A DNA stretch of 64,000 nucleotides from Glossina fuscipes (GCF_014805625.2 NW_023998476.1:1894799-1958798), one strand, 5' to 3'. Counted from the first letter of the stretch, positions 23,571-35,463 are shown. Numbers and translations: made by a program. The notes: generated by a model from the letters alone, not told the origin.

Positions 23571-24895
23571 ATGTCGGCCAAAACCGGAAATAAAGGGACA
23601 CCTCAAGGCGCACAAGGCGCGACGGGGGATAGTCCGGAAGTGTTACCCGATCCGTTCAAAAGGAGTATTCGAATCCAACGCTCACCTGAGCAAATCGCCG
23701 GGCAACATACGCAAATGAGAAGCCAGTTCTCTCCACCGATCCTTCAGGAGGAATCTTTGATGATGAGAGAAGGTGAAAACTCTTTTGTCGAGCTAGGAAA
23801 GAAAATTGGAGAACTCATCGAAATGATGGCCCCAACTCCTTCTGCTCCGGCTAGGCGTACCATTCATCAGCCGAGGAGAGATTCGGTGGACATGCTAGCT
23901 GTGCTCCATAAAAAAGCCGCAAAAGAGTTAGGAAATAAAATGCCAAAGAAAGCGGTCAGAGATGGCACAACCCAGACCGAAAAAGGAGGCAGAGTAAACG
24001 CCACGAAAAGGCTCAGAGAGGAGGAATTCACGGATACTACTCCTGCGAAGAAAAGTAAGCGGGCCGGTGATGGGATAAATACCAAAAAGGAGGAGCCAAA
24101 GCAATCAAAATGCAGAAATGAAGAGTGGACTGTGGACAAACAAAAAAAAGAAAGGTCAAGCCAATCAAATTGGTGAATAGGCCGGATGTAATTGTAATCA
24201 AGCAAACGGGCACTATGTCATACAGCGATATGCTGAAAAAAGTTAAAAATGATGGGGAGCTGCAAAAAGTCGGCGAAAATGTGACGAGAATACGGAAGAC
24301 ACTGAAAGGAGAAATGCTGCTGGAGTTTAAGCAAAGTGCGAAGGAAGAAAACTCTGCTTACCAGAAATTGGTGGAAAAAGCGCTAGGTCAGGAGGCTATT
24401 GTTAAACTAATGACCACGCAGACAAAGATCGAATTTAAGGACCTGGATGAAGTTACCTCAGCGGATGACTTAATAGCTGCCATAAATACGAGCTTCAGTA
24501 GTCTAAATATCAAGAAGGAAGCAGTCACCTCAATCAGGAAGGCGTATGCCGGCACACAAACTGCAACTCTATCGGTTCCAACAAAAACTGCTAAAGAGTT
24601 ACTTGAAGCCGGGAAAATCAAAGTTGGCTGGGTAGTGAGCAGGATTAGAGGAAAATCAGATCTTAAATGCTTTAGATGCTTTGAGGCAGGCCACATTGCT
24701 AGAAATTGCAAAGGAAAGACAGATAGAAGCAAGTGCTGTCTAAAATGCAGCGAAGAAGGGCACCGCGCAAGAGACTGCAATAAGAGCCCGTGCTGTGGGA
24801 TTTGCAAGGAACAAGGCAAGCCTCATGACCATCTAATGGCCGGCAGAAATTGCCCGGTAAATTCACGCGGCGGTAACAACAATGGACAGCCATGA
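23571..24895 (+). pseudogene. R1-clade ORF1 (Gag-like) in two overlapping frames
   Basis: ATG at 23571 opens 201 codons. A second frame (24125-24895) continues the protein to CFRCFEAGHIARNC, CLKCSEEGHRARDC and CGICKEQGKPHDH, three zinc-knuckle motifs. The overlap 24125-24176 includes A8 at 24142-24149, positioned as A AAA AAA in the upstream frame. A one-base change or a -1 slip there would join the frames. ORF1 proteins of this clade bind element RNA. The stop TGA (24893-24895) overlaps the ORF2 ATG as ATGA. Confidence 0.75.
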
Positions 24896-27841
24896 AGTGT
24901 ATGTAAATAAACGTAAATCACTGTCGTACTGCACAAGAGCTTCTAAAACAGAACGTCAGAGAAGCTACGATTGACATAGTAGCCGTAAGTGAGCCATACA
25001 AGGTAGGCTCCGGAAACAGTTGGGCAAAGGACAAGACTGAAACTGCAGCCTTTTGGCAATGCAGCTTGCACCCGTCAACCATGAGATTCATCTCAGCAGG
25101 AGAGGGCTTCGTCTGTGTCAAATATAGAGAGGTTTATCTTTACAGCTGTTACTTCCCGCCAAGTATAAACCACGCGGAATTCGAAAAACGTATAGATGAG
25201 CTATGCACCGACGCAAGGGAAAAAACACCGGTAATTTTCGCCGGTGATTTTAATGCCTGGGCGACTGATTGGGGTAGCAAGTGGACGAATGCTAAAGGCA
25301 GAATAGTGCTTGAATCCCTAGCCTCATTGGATTTGACAATCCTAAACGTAGGTAATGCAAACACTTTTAACAGAGATGGTCGTGTCTCCGCGATTGATAT
25401 TACCATGGCCAGTAGTGCATTGGCCTTGCGATGGGGTGTTAGCAACATATATACACACAGTGACCACGCAGCAATAATCTGGGAAATACAGCAGAGCATG
25501 CGGGCGAACAGGGTAAACACCGTCTCAGGGGACCCAAGTGGAAACCAGAATCGCTAGATAAAGAACTCTTCGAGCTTACTTTGGAAGAAGCTGAACCCAG
25601 AAACTCAGCTCAGGCTGCCTTCGCGGAGGTTTTAGCACGGATTATAAAAGCCTGTGACGGTTCAATGATAAGACGTCGCTTCTGTAAGTCCAAGGAGCCA
25701 GTATACTGGTGGACTGACGAAATAGCCGAACTAAGGACTCAATGTAACAGAGCGAGGCGTGTCTACCAAAGGTCGAGAGCGGCTAGTGCTTACCACAACC
25801 ACCAAGAAGGGTTCAAACTCAAGAGAAGGCTCTTAAAAAAAGCGATAATAGTCAGCAAAAAAAACTGTTTTCAGAAACTGATAAGTGAGATTAATGAGGA
25901 CCCATGGGGGATGGCGTATAAACTGGTAATGAAGAAATTGAAGTATTCTGAGCAACCAAGCTGTGCTGAATTTGTGGAAGAGATAATTGGTACACTGTTC
26001 CCACAGAAAGCCAGGTTCGTGTATGTGCCACTGAGGGAGGAGAAAGACAATATAAATCTCACCGGGCCCGAGGAGATTGCGGCCATCGCAAAAGAAATAA
26101 AAGCTAAGAAGCGCCTGGCCCTGATGGTATCTTAAATTGCGCTATTAAGCAAGCCATGTTGGCAAGGCCTGCTATGTTTGCTAGCACTTTCAACGCTTGT
26201 TTGAAAGAAAAAATTTTTTTGGAAACAACAGACGTTGGTGTTGCTGCCAAAGCCAAACAAGCCGTCGCATGTGGCAAATGCATACCGCCCTATTTGTCTA
26301 TTAGATACGATAGGCAAGGTGTACGAAAAGATTATTCGAACTCGTTTAGAAGCATCACTGGAGAGATCTAAAGGGCTCTCGGACTTCAAATTCGGCTTCA
26401 GGAAAAAGAAAAGCCCAATGGATGATGGATAAAAATGGTCACAAATACCGCAGCAGAAGCGATCAAATGTAAACGTTGGATGGAAGGCAACAAAAAGTAT
26501 TGCCTAGTAATAGCTTTATATATAAAAAATGCATTCAACTCAGCAAACTGGTATTGCGTCATAGCTGCCCTACAGGAAAGAAGAATTCCACATTATTTGA
26601 TTAATATAGTGGCTAGCTATTTTACCGGCAGGAAACTGAGATATGTTACGGATAACGGGTGCAGGGAGAAGCTGATCACTGGAGGGGTACCTCAGGGATC
26701 AGTCCTAGACCCTACGCTGTGGAACGTAATGTACGACGATATCCTGAGATTACCTCTTCCAGAGGGAGCATCCATCGTGGGTTTTGCAGACGACATAGCG
26801 ATAACTATCGTGGCGAAAACTCTAGATGGAATTACCACTAGTGCGAATAAAACCACCGACATGATCAAGAGGTGGCTGCGGTCAGTGGATTTAGAGCTGG
26901 CGGAAGAGAAAACAGAAGCAGTATTAATCTCTTCTAGGAAGAAACTTGAGAAAGTGACTATCCAAGTCGGAGACACGAGAATGCAGTCTCAAGAAGCAAT
27001 AAAATACCTAGGAGTGATGATAGATTGCAGACTCTCGTTTAAACGCCATCTGCATTACACGGGCGAAAAGGCAGCGAAGGTTGCAAAGTCGTTGACGCGT
27101 TTACTGCCAAACTTGCATGGCCTTAGGTAAGACCGTAGGAAGCTGATCGCAGATGTGGTAACGGCGACAATAATGTACGGCTCTTCTGTGTGGAACAAGG
27201 CTTTCGCTATCCCGTCATACACGAGAGACATACAAGCAGCATACAGGCTATGCGCTCTAAGGGTGTGCGCCGGATATCGGACGGTGTCGGAGGACGCGAC
27301 CCTGGTTATCGCTGGTATGATGCCAATCGATCTGCGTGGTAAAGAAAGTCTGTATAGAGCCGAATTTCGTAGACTGCCAGCTGAAGCGGCTAAGCAGCGA
27401 GTAAAACAGCGTCTGTTGGAAGAGTGGCAGGAGCGCTGGAGCAGAGCGGGTAATGGTAGGTGGACGCATCGACTCATACCAGACTTACGGCCCTGGGTGA
27501 ATAGGCAACATGGTGAGGTTGACTTTTATTTGACCCAGGTATTTAGCGGCCATGGTTGTTTTCGGTCCTATCTGAATAGATTTAAAATAGAGCAGGACCC
27601 ATTATGTAGTTTTTGTAAGTGCATAGAAGACGATGAACATGTTTTCTTTGTCTGTCCGAAAAACTATAACGAACGACAGAGACTACAGACGGAAATTGGA
27701 GTGTTACCTCTCCCCGACAATCTTGTGACAAATATGATGCATGACCTCAAAATACAGAAGGCGGTAGAAATGTTCGCCGCAAACATTATGCGTAAACAAA
27801 GACACGAAGAGCGTCATCGTAGGCTTTTAAGTAGTGCCTAA
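24892..27841 (+). pseudogene. R1-clade ORF2 (endonuclease and reverse transcriptase), degenerate
   Basis: Begins at the ATGA overlap; codon 5 is TAA. Endonuclease motifs: NHCRTAQELL, AVSEPYK, FAGDFNAWATDWGSKW and YTHSDHAAI. The frame shifts near 25540 and 26120. RT motifs: IALYIKNAFNSA, GGVPQGSVLDP and GFADDIAI. The expected Asp of motif A is Tyr, so the catalytic centre is lost. TAA interrupts at 27128, after which the C-terminal domain runs to 27841 with CSFCKCIEDDEHVFFVCP. The enzyme would have nicked target DNA and copied element RNA. Confidence 0.8.
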
Positions 27842-28435
27842 ACGGCTACCCTCCCTGTGAAGGTATACCTAAACGGTCGTGCCACAGGGTTGGGAATAGG
27901 AGAGGTGGTTTTTAGCGGGTTAAAGTCTCGCACTGCCCTTAAGGGCGCCTTTTGATAGTCTTCCACCTCACAAAAAAAAAAAAAAAACACATACCAAACA
28001 TGCAAACACACATTCACAAACAGGGAAAAACACACATAAACAGTAAATACCCTTGTGAACTTAAACTAAGTATTGTACACACAGGTTTGATACCTGGGTG
28101 CATGTTGAGTAAGCATATGAACAAGTAGCAATAAGATAAACAGAAGTCGGCACGTAAGAGTGTTTAAGTATCAAGTTAAGTATAAGTAATGTCATGCGAG
28201 TCGTAACTAAGGTTGCGTCGAACACGTCGAAGCCGACCTAAACTAAGCATACCGATAAGTATAGTACCTTAACGCATATGTAAACGCATAGAACATTTTG
28301 GCAATAGGACAAGCGAGCGAGACTCCGGCTATAAAAGAGCAGCTCATCATACAGAATCTTTCAATTCGTGTCATAGCCGCCTAAGGTAAGTGTGTACGGA
28401 CAGTTAACAAGTTGACCTTTATGAAGAGTTTTTTT
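27842..28435 (+). other. R1-clade 3' UTR and following non-coding DNA
   Basis: The 3' UTR ends in an A run at about 27973-27988. Beyond it, near 28340, CGGCTATAAAAGAGCAGC is a good TATA-box-like sequence with a possible initiator CATCATACAG and a donor-like AGGTAAGT at 28384. This suggests the promoter of an LTR or transcription unit; no partner LTR was found. Confidence 0.35.
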
Positions 28436-28697
28436 GACTTTACGGATAGGGGATGTGCTGGTTTAGCTGTTAATCGCCATCCCTGAAGGACTTTTAGGAC
28501 TACTGACTCTACGGATAGGGTATGTGCTGGTTAAGCTGTTAACCGCCATCCCTGAAGGACTTTTAGGACTACTGACTCTACGGACAGAGTGTGTGCTGGT
28601 TTAGCTGTTAACCGCCATCCCTGAGGGACTTTTAGGGCTACTAACTCTACGGATAGGGGATGTGCTGGTTAAGCTGTTAACCGCCAACCCTGATGGA
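28436..28697 (+). repeat. Tandem repeat, 69-bp unit, four copies
   Basis: Units start at 28436, 28505, 28574 and 28643, the last incomplete. Each has GACTCTACGGATAGGG, then GTGCTGGTT-AGCTGTTAA, CGCCATCCCTGA and ACTTTTAGGACTACT. Conserved to within a few substitutions, so it is recent or homogenised. It lies 90 bp after a TATA-like box. Confidence 0.9.
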
Positions 28698-29144
28698 CCG
28701 AGGAGACCAACCGTCGGTCCAGAGAGCCAAGGCAGCTATGACACTGGCAACGTATCCGGTTTCTTTTTCTTGTAGTGCTCCGCGTCACACAAAAAGAAAA
28801 CAAAAAAAAAAGCTCTAACTACGTGCGCGAAAAAAAACGGTAATAGCGGTCATCTCGCTGGTTCCTGGCCAGCCTCTACACAACGCTGTACTCCTCTTAT
28901 ACAAAATAAAGAAATTTAAGATCATGCCCCGAAGGTCCAGAATATTTCATTTTAAATAAATTGTCTTGCAACGAACCTTGGAGTGGCTGAGTTCGTTCGA
29001 GAAGACTCGTTACAAGTCAAAATTCTAAAGATATAAGTTAAAGCAAAACATTAAGAAAGGGCACTGGAAAAACATCTCTCGTTCGCAAAATGGAAAAAAA
29101 AAAATTACAAATATGGCGAAGTCCTCTATCCTTTTAATGAAAAT

Positions 29145-30230
29145 TTAAATAATGCATACCCAAAGAAATAATTCTCTTTAAAACTTTAAAATAGAACGTC
29201 CCATAAATTTGTAGAAAGACTTTTCGCTTACGAATACTAAGAAACGTAACGGCCTGCATTTTCCCGTCAGAAAGCGTTTAAAAACCGAAGGTCTTCCTCA
29301 ATCGATACCTCCAGTAACAGTAATGATAATAGTAAAGGCTTGATAAAGCGCTTCCAGAAAGGACAGATATAGACAGGAATCATCCTTATCGCCATCTTCA
29401 AATATATCGCAAATTAATTCTAACATAGGTTCATAAACCNNNNNNNNNNCTGCTGCTTTCGCTAAAAATCTCTCGTCCTGAAATTCAATTCAGGGATGTG
29501 ACGCATATCTGTAAAAGCAATAACTCAAGTGAAGATTGAAGGATAAAATAAATCTATTTTACGGATAGCTTCGTTCATTTTTCCCATTGATTTGACCTAG
29601 CGGTATAAAGCTTAGGTTTTCCCCATTCTAATTAAAAGCAAGTATAACCAAGAAATAGAGAAGTAATGCAATTAAATAATGCATACCCAAAGAAATAATT
29701 CTCTTTAAAACTTTAAAATAGAACGTCCCATAAACTTGTAGAAAGACTTTTCGCTTACAAATACTAAGAAACGTAACGGGCAAATGGCCTACATTTTCCC
29801 GTCAGAAAGCGTTTAAAAACCGAAGGTCTTCCTCAATCGATACCTCCAGTAACAGTAATAATAATAGTAAAGGCTTGATAAAGCACTTCCAGAAAGGACA
29901 GATATAGACAGGAATCATCCTTATCGTCATCTTCAAATATATCGCAAATTAATTCTAACATAGGTTCATAAACCATTTTTCCTTTCCAACATCATTCTGG
30001 AACTCACTGCTGCTTTCGCTAAAAATCTCTCGTCCTGAAATTCAATTCAGGGAGGTGACGCATATCTGTAAAAGCAATAACTCAAGTGAAGATTGAAGGA
30101 TAAAATAAATCTATTTTACGGATAGCTTCGTTCATTTTTCCCATTGATTTGACCTAGCGGTATAGAGCTTAGGTTTTCCCCATTCTAATTAAAAGCAAGT
30201 ATAATCTAGAAATAGAGAAGTAATGCAATT
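29145..30230 (+). repeat. Direct duplication of about 0.53-0.56 kb around an assembly gap
   Basis: 29145-29671 and 29672-30230 are adjacent direct copies differing by scattered substitutions and one 8-bp indel (near 29272 in copy 1, with extra bases near 29781 in copy 2). The 10-N gap is in copy 1 at the place where copy 2 has 32 bases. No coding content. It could be two haplotypes or overlapping contig ends placed side by side, or a real tandem duplication. Confidence 0.9.
29440..29449. other. Assembly gap (10 N)
   Basis: Ten unknown bases. The adjacent duplicate supplies the likely missing segment, between ATAAACC and CTGCTGCTTTC. Confidence 0.99.
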
Positions 30231-30942
30231 GCGTACTCGGAACGCTTCATAAAACTGGAAAGGAAGTCAGAAATTTATGGTGAAGATATAATTAGTCAAA
30301 AAAGCAAACCATTTCCAAAAAAAAAAGACGGAAAGCAAGAATCCTACACGTTCGCATTTAAGCAAACAATTATTACCCGTAACCATTTTTACAAGTTAGA
30401 AGCCAGCTACCCCTAAATGAAAGCGTGCACACGTATGCACATACCACTAGCGTTGTGATTGGAAAAGCTTACTCAACCCAGTAATCAATTTCGATCCTTT
30501 ACATGACGAATAATAAGAAATAAACACTGATAGAGCTTCAGTATACCTTATTTCTGTATTCGTCTCGAGTCGTGAAAATTTCAAGTTGGTAACACATTTT
30601 TATAAATTCTCGTACAAAGAACTCAAGCAACAAATAGATATTGTCATAGAAAATATTTAGACCTAAACTACTAACCACATAGAAAATTGTACGGGCCAAA
30701 CAATAATACAAAAGAAGAAACAAACAAACAAACCACAAACAATAAAAAAAAAAACAATAGCAAACAAAATACATGAGAGAAATAACATAAATAAAGAGAA
30801 AAGAAGAAAACATTCACACAAGATAAAAAAAAAAAATCAGAGCGCCCAGGGCAGTCCCATCCTCCTTTAATCAATTGTGTTACTAACTCTAGTTAAGCTC
30901 GCGTTATAATACATTACATCCGGCAGCTGCCTCATCGCCATC
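30231..30942. other. Non-coding AT-rich region
   Basis: No gene. Purine-rich stretches with A runs (30690-30840); the hydrophobic minus-strand frames there are low-complexity shadows. Confidence 0.5.
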
Positions 30943-32460
30943 ATGAATTCCAGCTTGGCCCAACAATATTTCGACTATCGCGATCGCCCTCTCCACCATC
31001 TTACCGAACAGCAAAATTGCACCGGGGTTCTACCACAATATCTCGGCACTAGCCAACAGCACCAACGAGACCATCTAGCTCGCCACCCCGATTGACGGAG
31101 CACAGCGAGTTTTTCCGACAGCGTTCCACACGAGACCCGTCATCGAAGTAGTCAGCAGATGGGGGCTCAACTTTACCGGCCGCAGAGAGCCGCTTGCCTT
31201 CATCGAGCGGGTCGAGGAGCTTGCAGAAGCATATGGCGTCGATAAAGATCGTTTGGTACCCACCATAGTGGTGATGCTACGCGATCGAGCCTTAACTTGG
31301 TATCGCAACAACAATCAACACTGGACAGCCTGGGAGAAGTTTAAGGCCGATTTTCTAAAGGTGTTTCTGCCACCGCGATACTTCACCCGGCTCGAGGATG
31401 GAATTTGGCGGCGGACCCAGCGACCGAGAGAGAAATTTCAGGACTATATGCTGGCACTGCAGGACCTGATGCGTCGTACCACAATGACAGAAGAACAAAA
31501 ATTGGAGAGCATCTATACGAATGCGCCATCCGATCACATGTGGTGCCGAAACTTCACCAATGTAGACGAACTCATGGAACTCGCCAGCGATTTTGAGGCG
31601 ATTCCAAAGGGCAACATGCCGCGTGAAGCACCCCGTGAAACACGCCCAGAACATCAGCCACTCGCCCGATGGCGTGATCTGCCGAACAAAGGAGCTCAAT
31701 GCCGCAAAAGAAGGGAATATATGCGACCGCGGCATGCCGACTATGTGCCCAGAGCGGACACCACAAGCTTAATTGCCCGAACCCACAGGTCTTGAACTGC
31801 TGGATCTGCGGTTGACGAGGCGTACCCACTATCAACCGCTGCCAACAACGAGACGTACTGGCCTCATTGAGCTTAGCAAATGCACCATATTTACAACGAG
31901 AAACACCACTACGCCGCGATACGAAACTAATTCCTCGAACACATCGAAATCTAGCCTTTCCATGCAATGAAGCCCGTAAAGATACCAATGCAGCATCCAG
32001 ACCTACCAACATCACCAGCATTTACCCCCACAATTCTCGTATAACAACAGTCCCAAACAACGACATTACAGCCACAACCAAATTACCAACAGCGGCAACA
32101 GTCACCAATACGACGTCAACGGCAACAGGTGGCTATCGCCGTCAACACAAAACGGTTACAGATGCCACAGCCGTAACAAACCCAGCCTAAAAATTCAACA
32201 CCACAACAATCACAACTACAACAAACCACGCTCATACCAACCGCAACGAGCGCACCACAATTTCGTCAACATCCTACCAGCAACAACAGAGTCACCCACA
32301 GCCAAGGGTCAACGTTGGCACAACTCGTACCTCCCTGGCTAATGGTCCGGCGACTGAATGCCGGTACACCAGAGCTGACGGGACTAATGGCCAACGATTC
32401 GACACACACCGATGTCGAAAAGCCGCAGACAATAGACTCCGCGCCGTTGAAGTGATAGCA
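30943..32460 (+). pseudogene. Ty3/gypsy-type gag remnant
   Basis: ATG at 30943 starts a frame that stops at about 31096. After a frameshift it runs to 31795 with the retrotransposon-gag domain: [44 protein letters not shown] and [15 protein letters not shown]. Another frameshift leads to a zinc knuckle, [14 protein letters not shown] (about 31735-31776), and a second one cut by TGA. A Gln/Thr-rich linker follows (31990-32460). Gag would form the capsid. No protease or pol follows before the right LTR. GC content and codon use are higher than in the surrounding DNA. Confidence 0.7.
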
Positions 32461-32608
32461 CCCTGCTCTGCGCAAGCAATAGGCTCTGCGGCCACTTATC
32501 GACCCAACAAGCCCCATCAGCAGCAGCAACTGTAGCGGCACACAACTGCACCACACCGAAGCCGTCACCGGAGACGCGTGTCACCAGCCACTCTTCTTTC
32601 CCCCGATC

Positions 32609-32975
32609 TGCGAGGACCCAAAGTCGTACCTCGTTTTGGTCTCACGGGTTCTCCGGCTCTCCCCAGCCAGAGACGGAGTGCTAGACAGTAAGATAGAATA
32701 AGAATAAAGTAGGCCTAGTATAAGAGTAGGATAGACATAGAATAAGAACAGAATAAGAATAGAATAGGGTAACTTCAGTTTTAGTTAAATTAGTCGAAGC
32801 GAGACTCTCGATGAGAGTAGTGAGTCGGAGTTAAACGGGCGAAGTAAGCGCGCCTTGTTAAAAAGTAATGTCAAGAATAATAAAAGAGTCCCTGCGAATA
32901 GAAATATTCTTGTGTTTTCCTACCCTGGGCCGCTGAACTGCCCCGTCCTTAGGAAAGGGACAAAACGTCCTCAAA
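32609..32975 (+). repeat. Right LTR of the composite gypsy-like element
   Basis: Aligns along its length with 11997-12392, in the same orientation. Ends are TGCGAGGACC and GTCCTCAAA, so both 9-bp termini carry changes. It lacks some internal AGAATAG repeats. The sequence just upstream is pyrimidine-rich, not the polypurine tract expected, consistent with a deletion of the pol end. Confidence 0.85.
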
Positions 32976-33294
32976 ATATATATATACATAAATACCTAAA
33001 AAAGAAAATTGTCACAAACATAAATATATAAATTCAAAAAAAAAAAGTATTCACAAATATATATGAAGAATATAGAAAAAATACAAAAAAAAAAAATTTT
33101 TATAGAAACAGTATTTTAAAACAAAGATGAACAGAAAGAATATTAAAACAATATATAAGAAACAATAAAATTAATAAGGGAATATAGAAAACAAAAAATA
33201 AATCATACAAACACAAATAAGTATAGATATTTAAAACAAAAATAAAATCAACAGGTCTTACTAAACAAAAAAAAAATTTTTTTTTACTTCTTTA

Positions 33295-35270
33295 ATGGAA
33301 AGGATAGATGAAATTAACATCTCCATAGATAGGATAATTTCTAAACTTAAAAAACTAGGCAGCAGAACTTATAAGAAAGAAACAATTGAAAACAAGTTAG
33401 AAGAATTATATAATTACAGAACCATCCTATATTCATCCTATATTAGAAACTAATTCAAGACCAGAGCAAGCAGAGTTTTTAAATAAAATACAAACATTTA
33501 AGCAGAAATATAAAACAGCAAAAGAATTATTAGAAATTGAAGCAACCAAAGATTCGCTGGAAGACATAAACCCCAGCAATGTAGAAAGTATTATACAACC
33601 AAAAATGGATTTCAACCTAGGAACAGTCCATACCCACATTTACTCGAAATTATAAAGATATCAACTGCTTCATAAAAGCTGTCGAAATAGTACATAGAAC
33701 CTTAAAAGATGAAGCCAAACCACAACTAATAGAATGCACCTTCTACTGCAAACCGTCCTCAAATGTTCAAACCGCGCTTGCAAATGATATCCCAACAACA
33801 CTAGAAAAATTCAAAGCCAAACTCGAAAATAAATATAAATCAAGTCAAACAATACCACAAATACATTCAATATTAAACCAAATAACACAAAAACTTATTA
33901 TTATCACAAGTTTCAAAGCCAAAATATTAAACATAATAGCAGATCCAAATAATCTTCAAATCAAAGAACTCGGTCCCAACCCCACTAACGAACAAAAATC
34001 GGTCATTACCAATATCGACGATACGTACGCCTTAACCATATTCGAAAACGATGTCGACGACTACATTAAACGCTCTATCTTGCCGGCCCAACCAAAAACC
34101 TTTCCCGAAGCAATTGATATTACGCTACAATTTGAAAGAGCGACCGAAACAAATTCACAGGTAATGAGAATAAATTACCAATAGAAAAATTCACGTAATC
34201 GCCACAACAACAACAAGAGCTCCTACACTAACCAAAGCAGCAGAAACCAATATCACAATAATAATCCCAACAGAAACGTTCAAAGGTACAATAATCAAAA
34301 TAGGAATTATTACAATAATAATAACAACAATTTTAACAGAACCAATAATAATAATTCTGATACCAACAACAACAATAATAGGAATTTCAACTGTCGAAAT
34401 CAAAATAATAATTACAACAGAAATAAGAGAAATACAAGATAAAATTAAACCCATCCAAAGGCAACTTCCTATGACCAGAAGTAACCTATCTAGGACACCT
34501 AATAACACCCGACGGCATAAAACCAGATCCCCTCAAGTACGAAACAATTAAAAGCTACCCCCAATCCAAAAATACTGACGAATGAACAATTAAATATGTG
34601 GGAATGCACGTCAATAAATGACATTAACAACACAAGAAAGTTACAATTTAAATTCGAAAGCGGTATCAAAGATATGATAATTGAAAATGTTACCGAATTA
34701 AATTGCACACGTGTGAGATGCAATGAATATCCAGACCATTTCGATGCTCTCTTGGAAAAATTGACATCAAAACTAAACAAGTTAAATTTCTTAGACTATG
34801 CATTAATTCTACAAGACGATATATTTAAACATATATCCAAAGAGATATTAAAAGAAAAATTCAACAATATTAAAAGAAGCCGCAGAAATATACTGTTATA
34901 TAAAGAAAGACAGAGAATATATGATGATAAAAATAAGTGCGAATTAATAGAAGCATACCCCACTTGCCCATACTCAGGACATTTCGGAGTAAGGAAAACA
35001 TTCCAAAAACTAAGCCAAAAATACATCTGGCGTAATATGTTCAAAATGATAAAAAACTACATAAAACAATGCCACATTTGCCAAACAGGTAAACAAATCA
35101 AACTTACAAAATAATCTCTCACAATAACGGACACACCGCCGACATCTTTTGAAACGCTAAGTATAGCTACAGTAGGTCCAATAAAACCTTCTAATAATTT
35201 CCGATACAAACATGGTCATCAAAATTATTCTAACGATTGTCATATCATTCGTAAACAGAGTCGACCGGCA
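33295..35270 (+). mobile_element. Second LTR-retrotransposon remnant (412/mdg1-like gag plus integrase piece)
   Basis: Plus-strand remains of another gypsy-group element. A gag-like part (33295-34180, several breaks) reads FKAKLENKYKSS and YALTIFENDVDDYIKRSILP. An Asn-rich tail follows (34200-34440). Then comes a direct jump to an integrase N-terminal zinc-binding region (34596-35114: GHFGVRKTFQKLSQKYIW, CHICQTGK) and the start of the catalytic core. There SIATVGPIKP shows Ala where the catalytic Asp belongs. Protease, RT and RNase H are deleted. No LTR was delimited. Confidence 0.65.
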
Positions 35271-35463
35271 TAAATAGTAAGATAATAAGTTCGCTTGGCG
35301 TTAAAACGCTCGTTATCCACATGTGATCTTCCGCTTGCATCAAATGGTCCTCTTTTATCGAATTGTTCAAAGGCAACGCATATGACTCTGCTGCAAGCAA
35401 AGCAATGAATATGAAAAATCGTTTGTTGGCCTTGATTATGTAAATTTTATTTTACAAAGATAA

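Larger units (their letters stand above)
22200..27988 (+). mobile_element. R1-clade non-LTR retrotransposon
   Basis: A long element on the plus strand: a repetitive 5' UTR, ORF1 with three CCHC knuckles, ORF2 with endonuclease, RT and a C-terminal Cys/His motif but no RNase H, then a short 3' UTR (27842-27972) and an A15-type tail. The 3' UTR segment near 27905-27970 (GTTAAAGTCTCGCACTGCCC...CTTCCACCTC) is of the type found in R1/Waldo-like elements. The 5' end is uncertain. Several lesions show it is dead. Confidence 0.8.
11997..32975 (+). mobile_element. Composite Ty3/gypsy-like LTR element with nested insertions
   Basis: Two related LTRs in the same orientation (11997-12392 and 32609-32975) bracket a 20-kb interior. 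ATAT stands immediately outside both ends (11993-11996 and 32976-32979), a plausible 4-bp target duplication, though the sequence there is AT-rich. A primer-binding-like sequence follows the left LTR, and a gag remnant on the same strand precedes the right LTR. Between them lie an A-rich leader, an inserted I-clade element (-), an R1-clade element (+) and a tandem repeat block. No protease, RT or integrase of this element remains, so most of pol is deleted. That all this is one element is inference. Confidence 0.5.

Noticed and set aside
24388..24819. 143-codon minus-strand frame
   Set aside because: Opposite strand of ORF1 zinc-knuckle coding sequence.
28436..28697. Tandem repeats as a possible CRISPR array
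   Set aside because: 69-bp units are contiguous without unique spacers, and the context is eukaryotic transposon DNA.
32266..32584. Minus-strand Cys/Leu-rich frames
   Set aside because: Antisense of the CAA/CAG-rich gag-pol linker region of the gypsy-like element.
34191..34508. Ile/Val-rich minus-strand frame resembling a membrane protein
   Set aside because: Antisense of the Asn-rich gag tail (AAT/AAC codons read backwards); low complexity.
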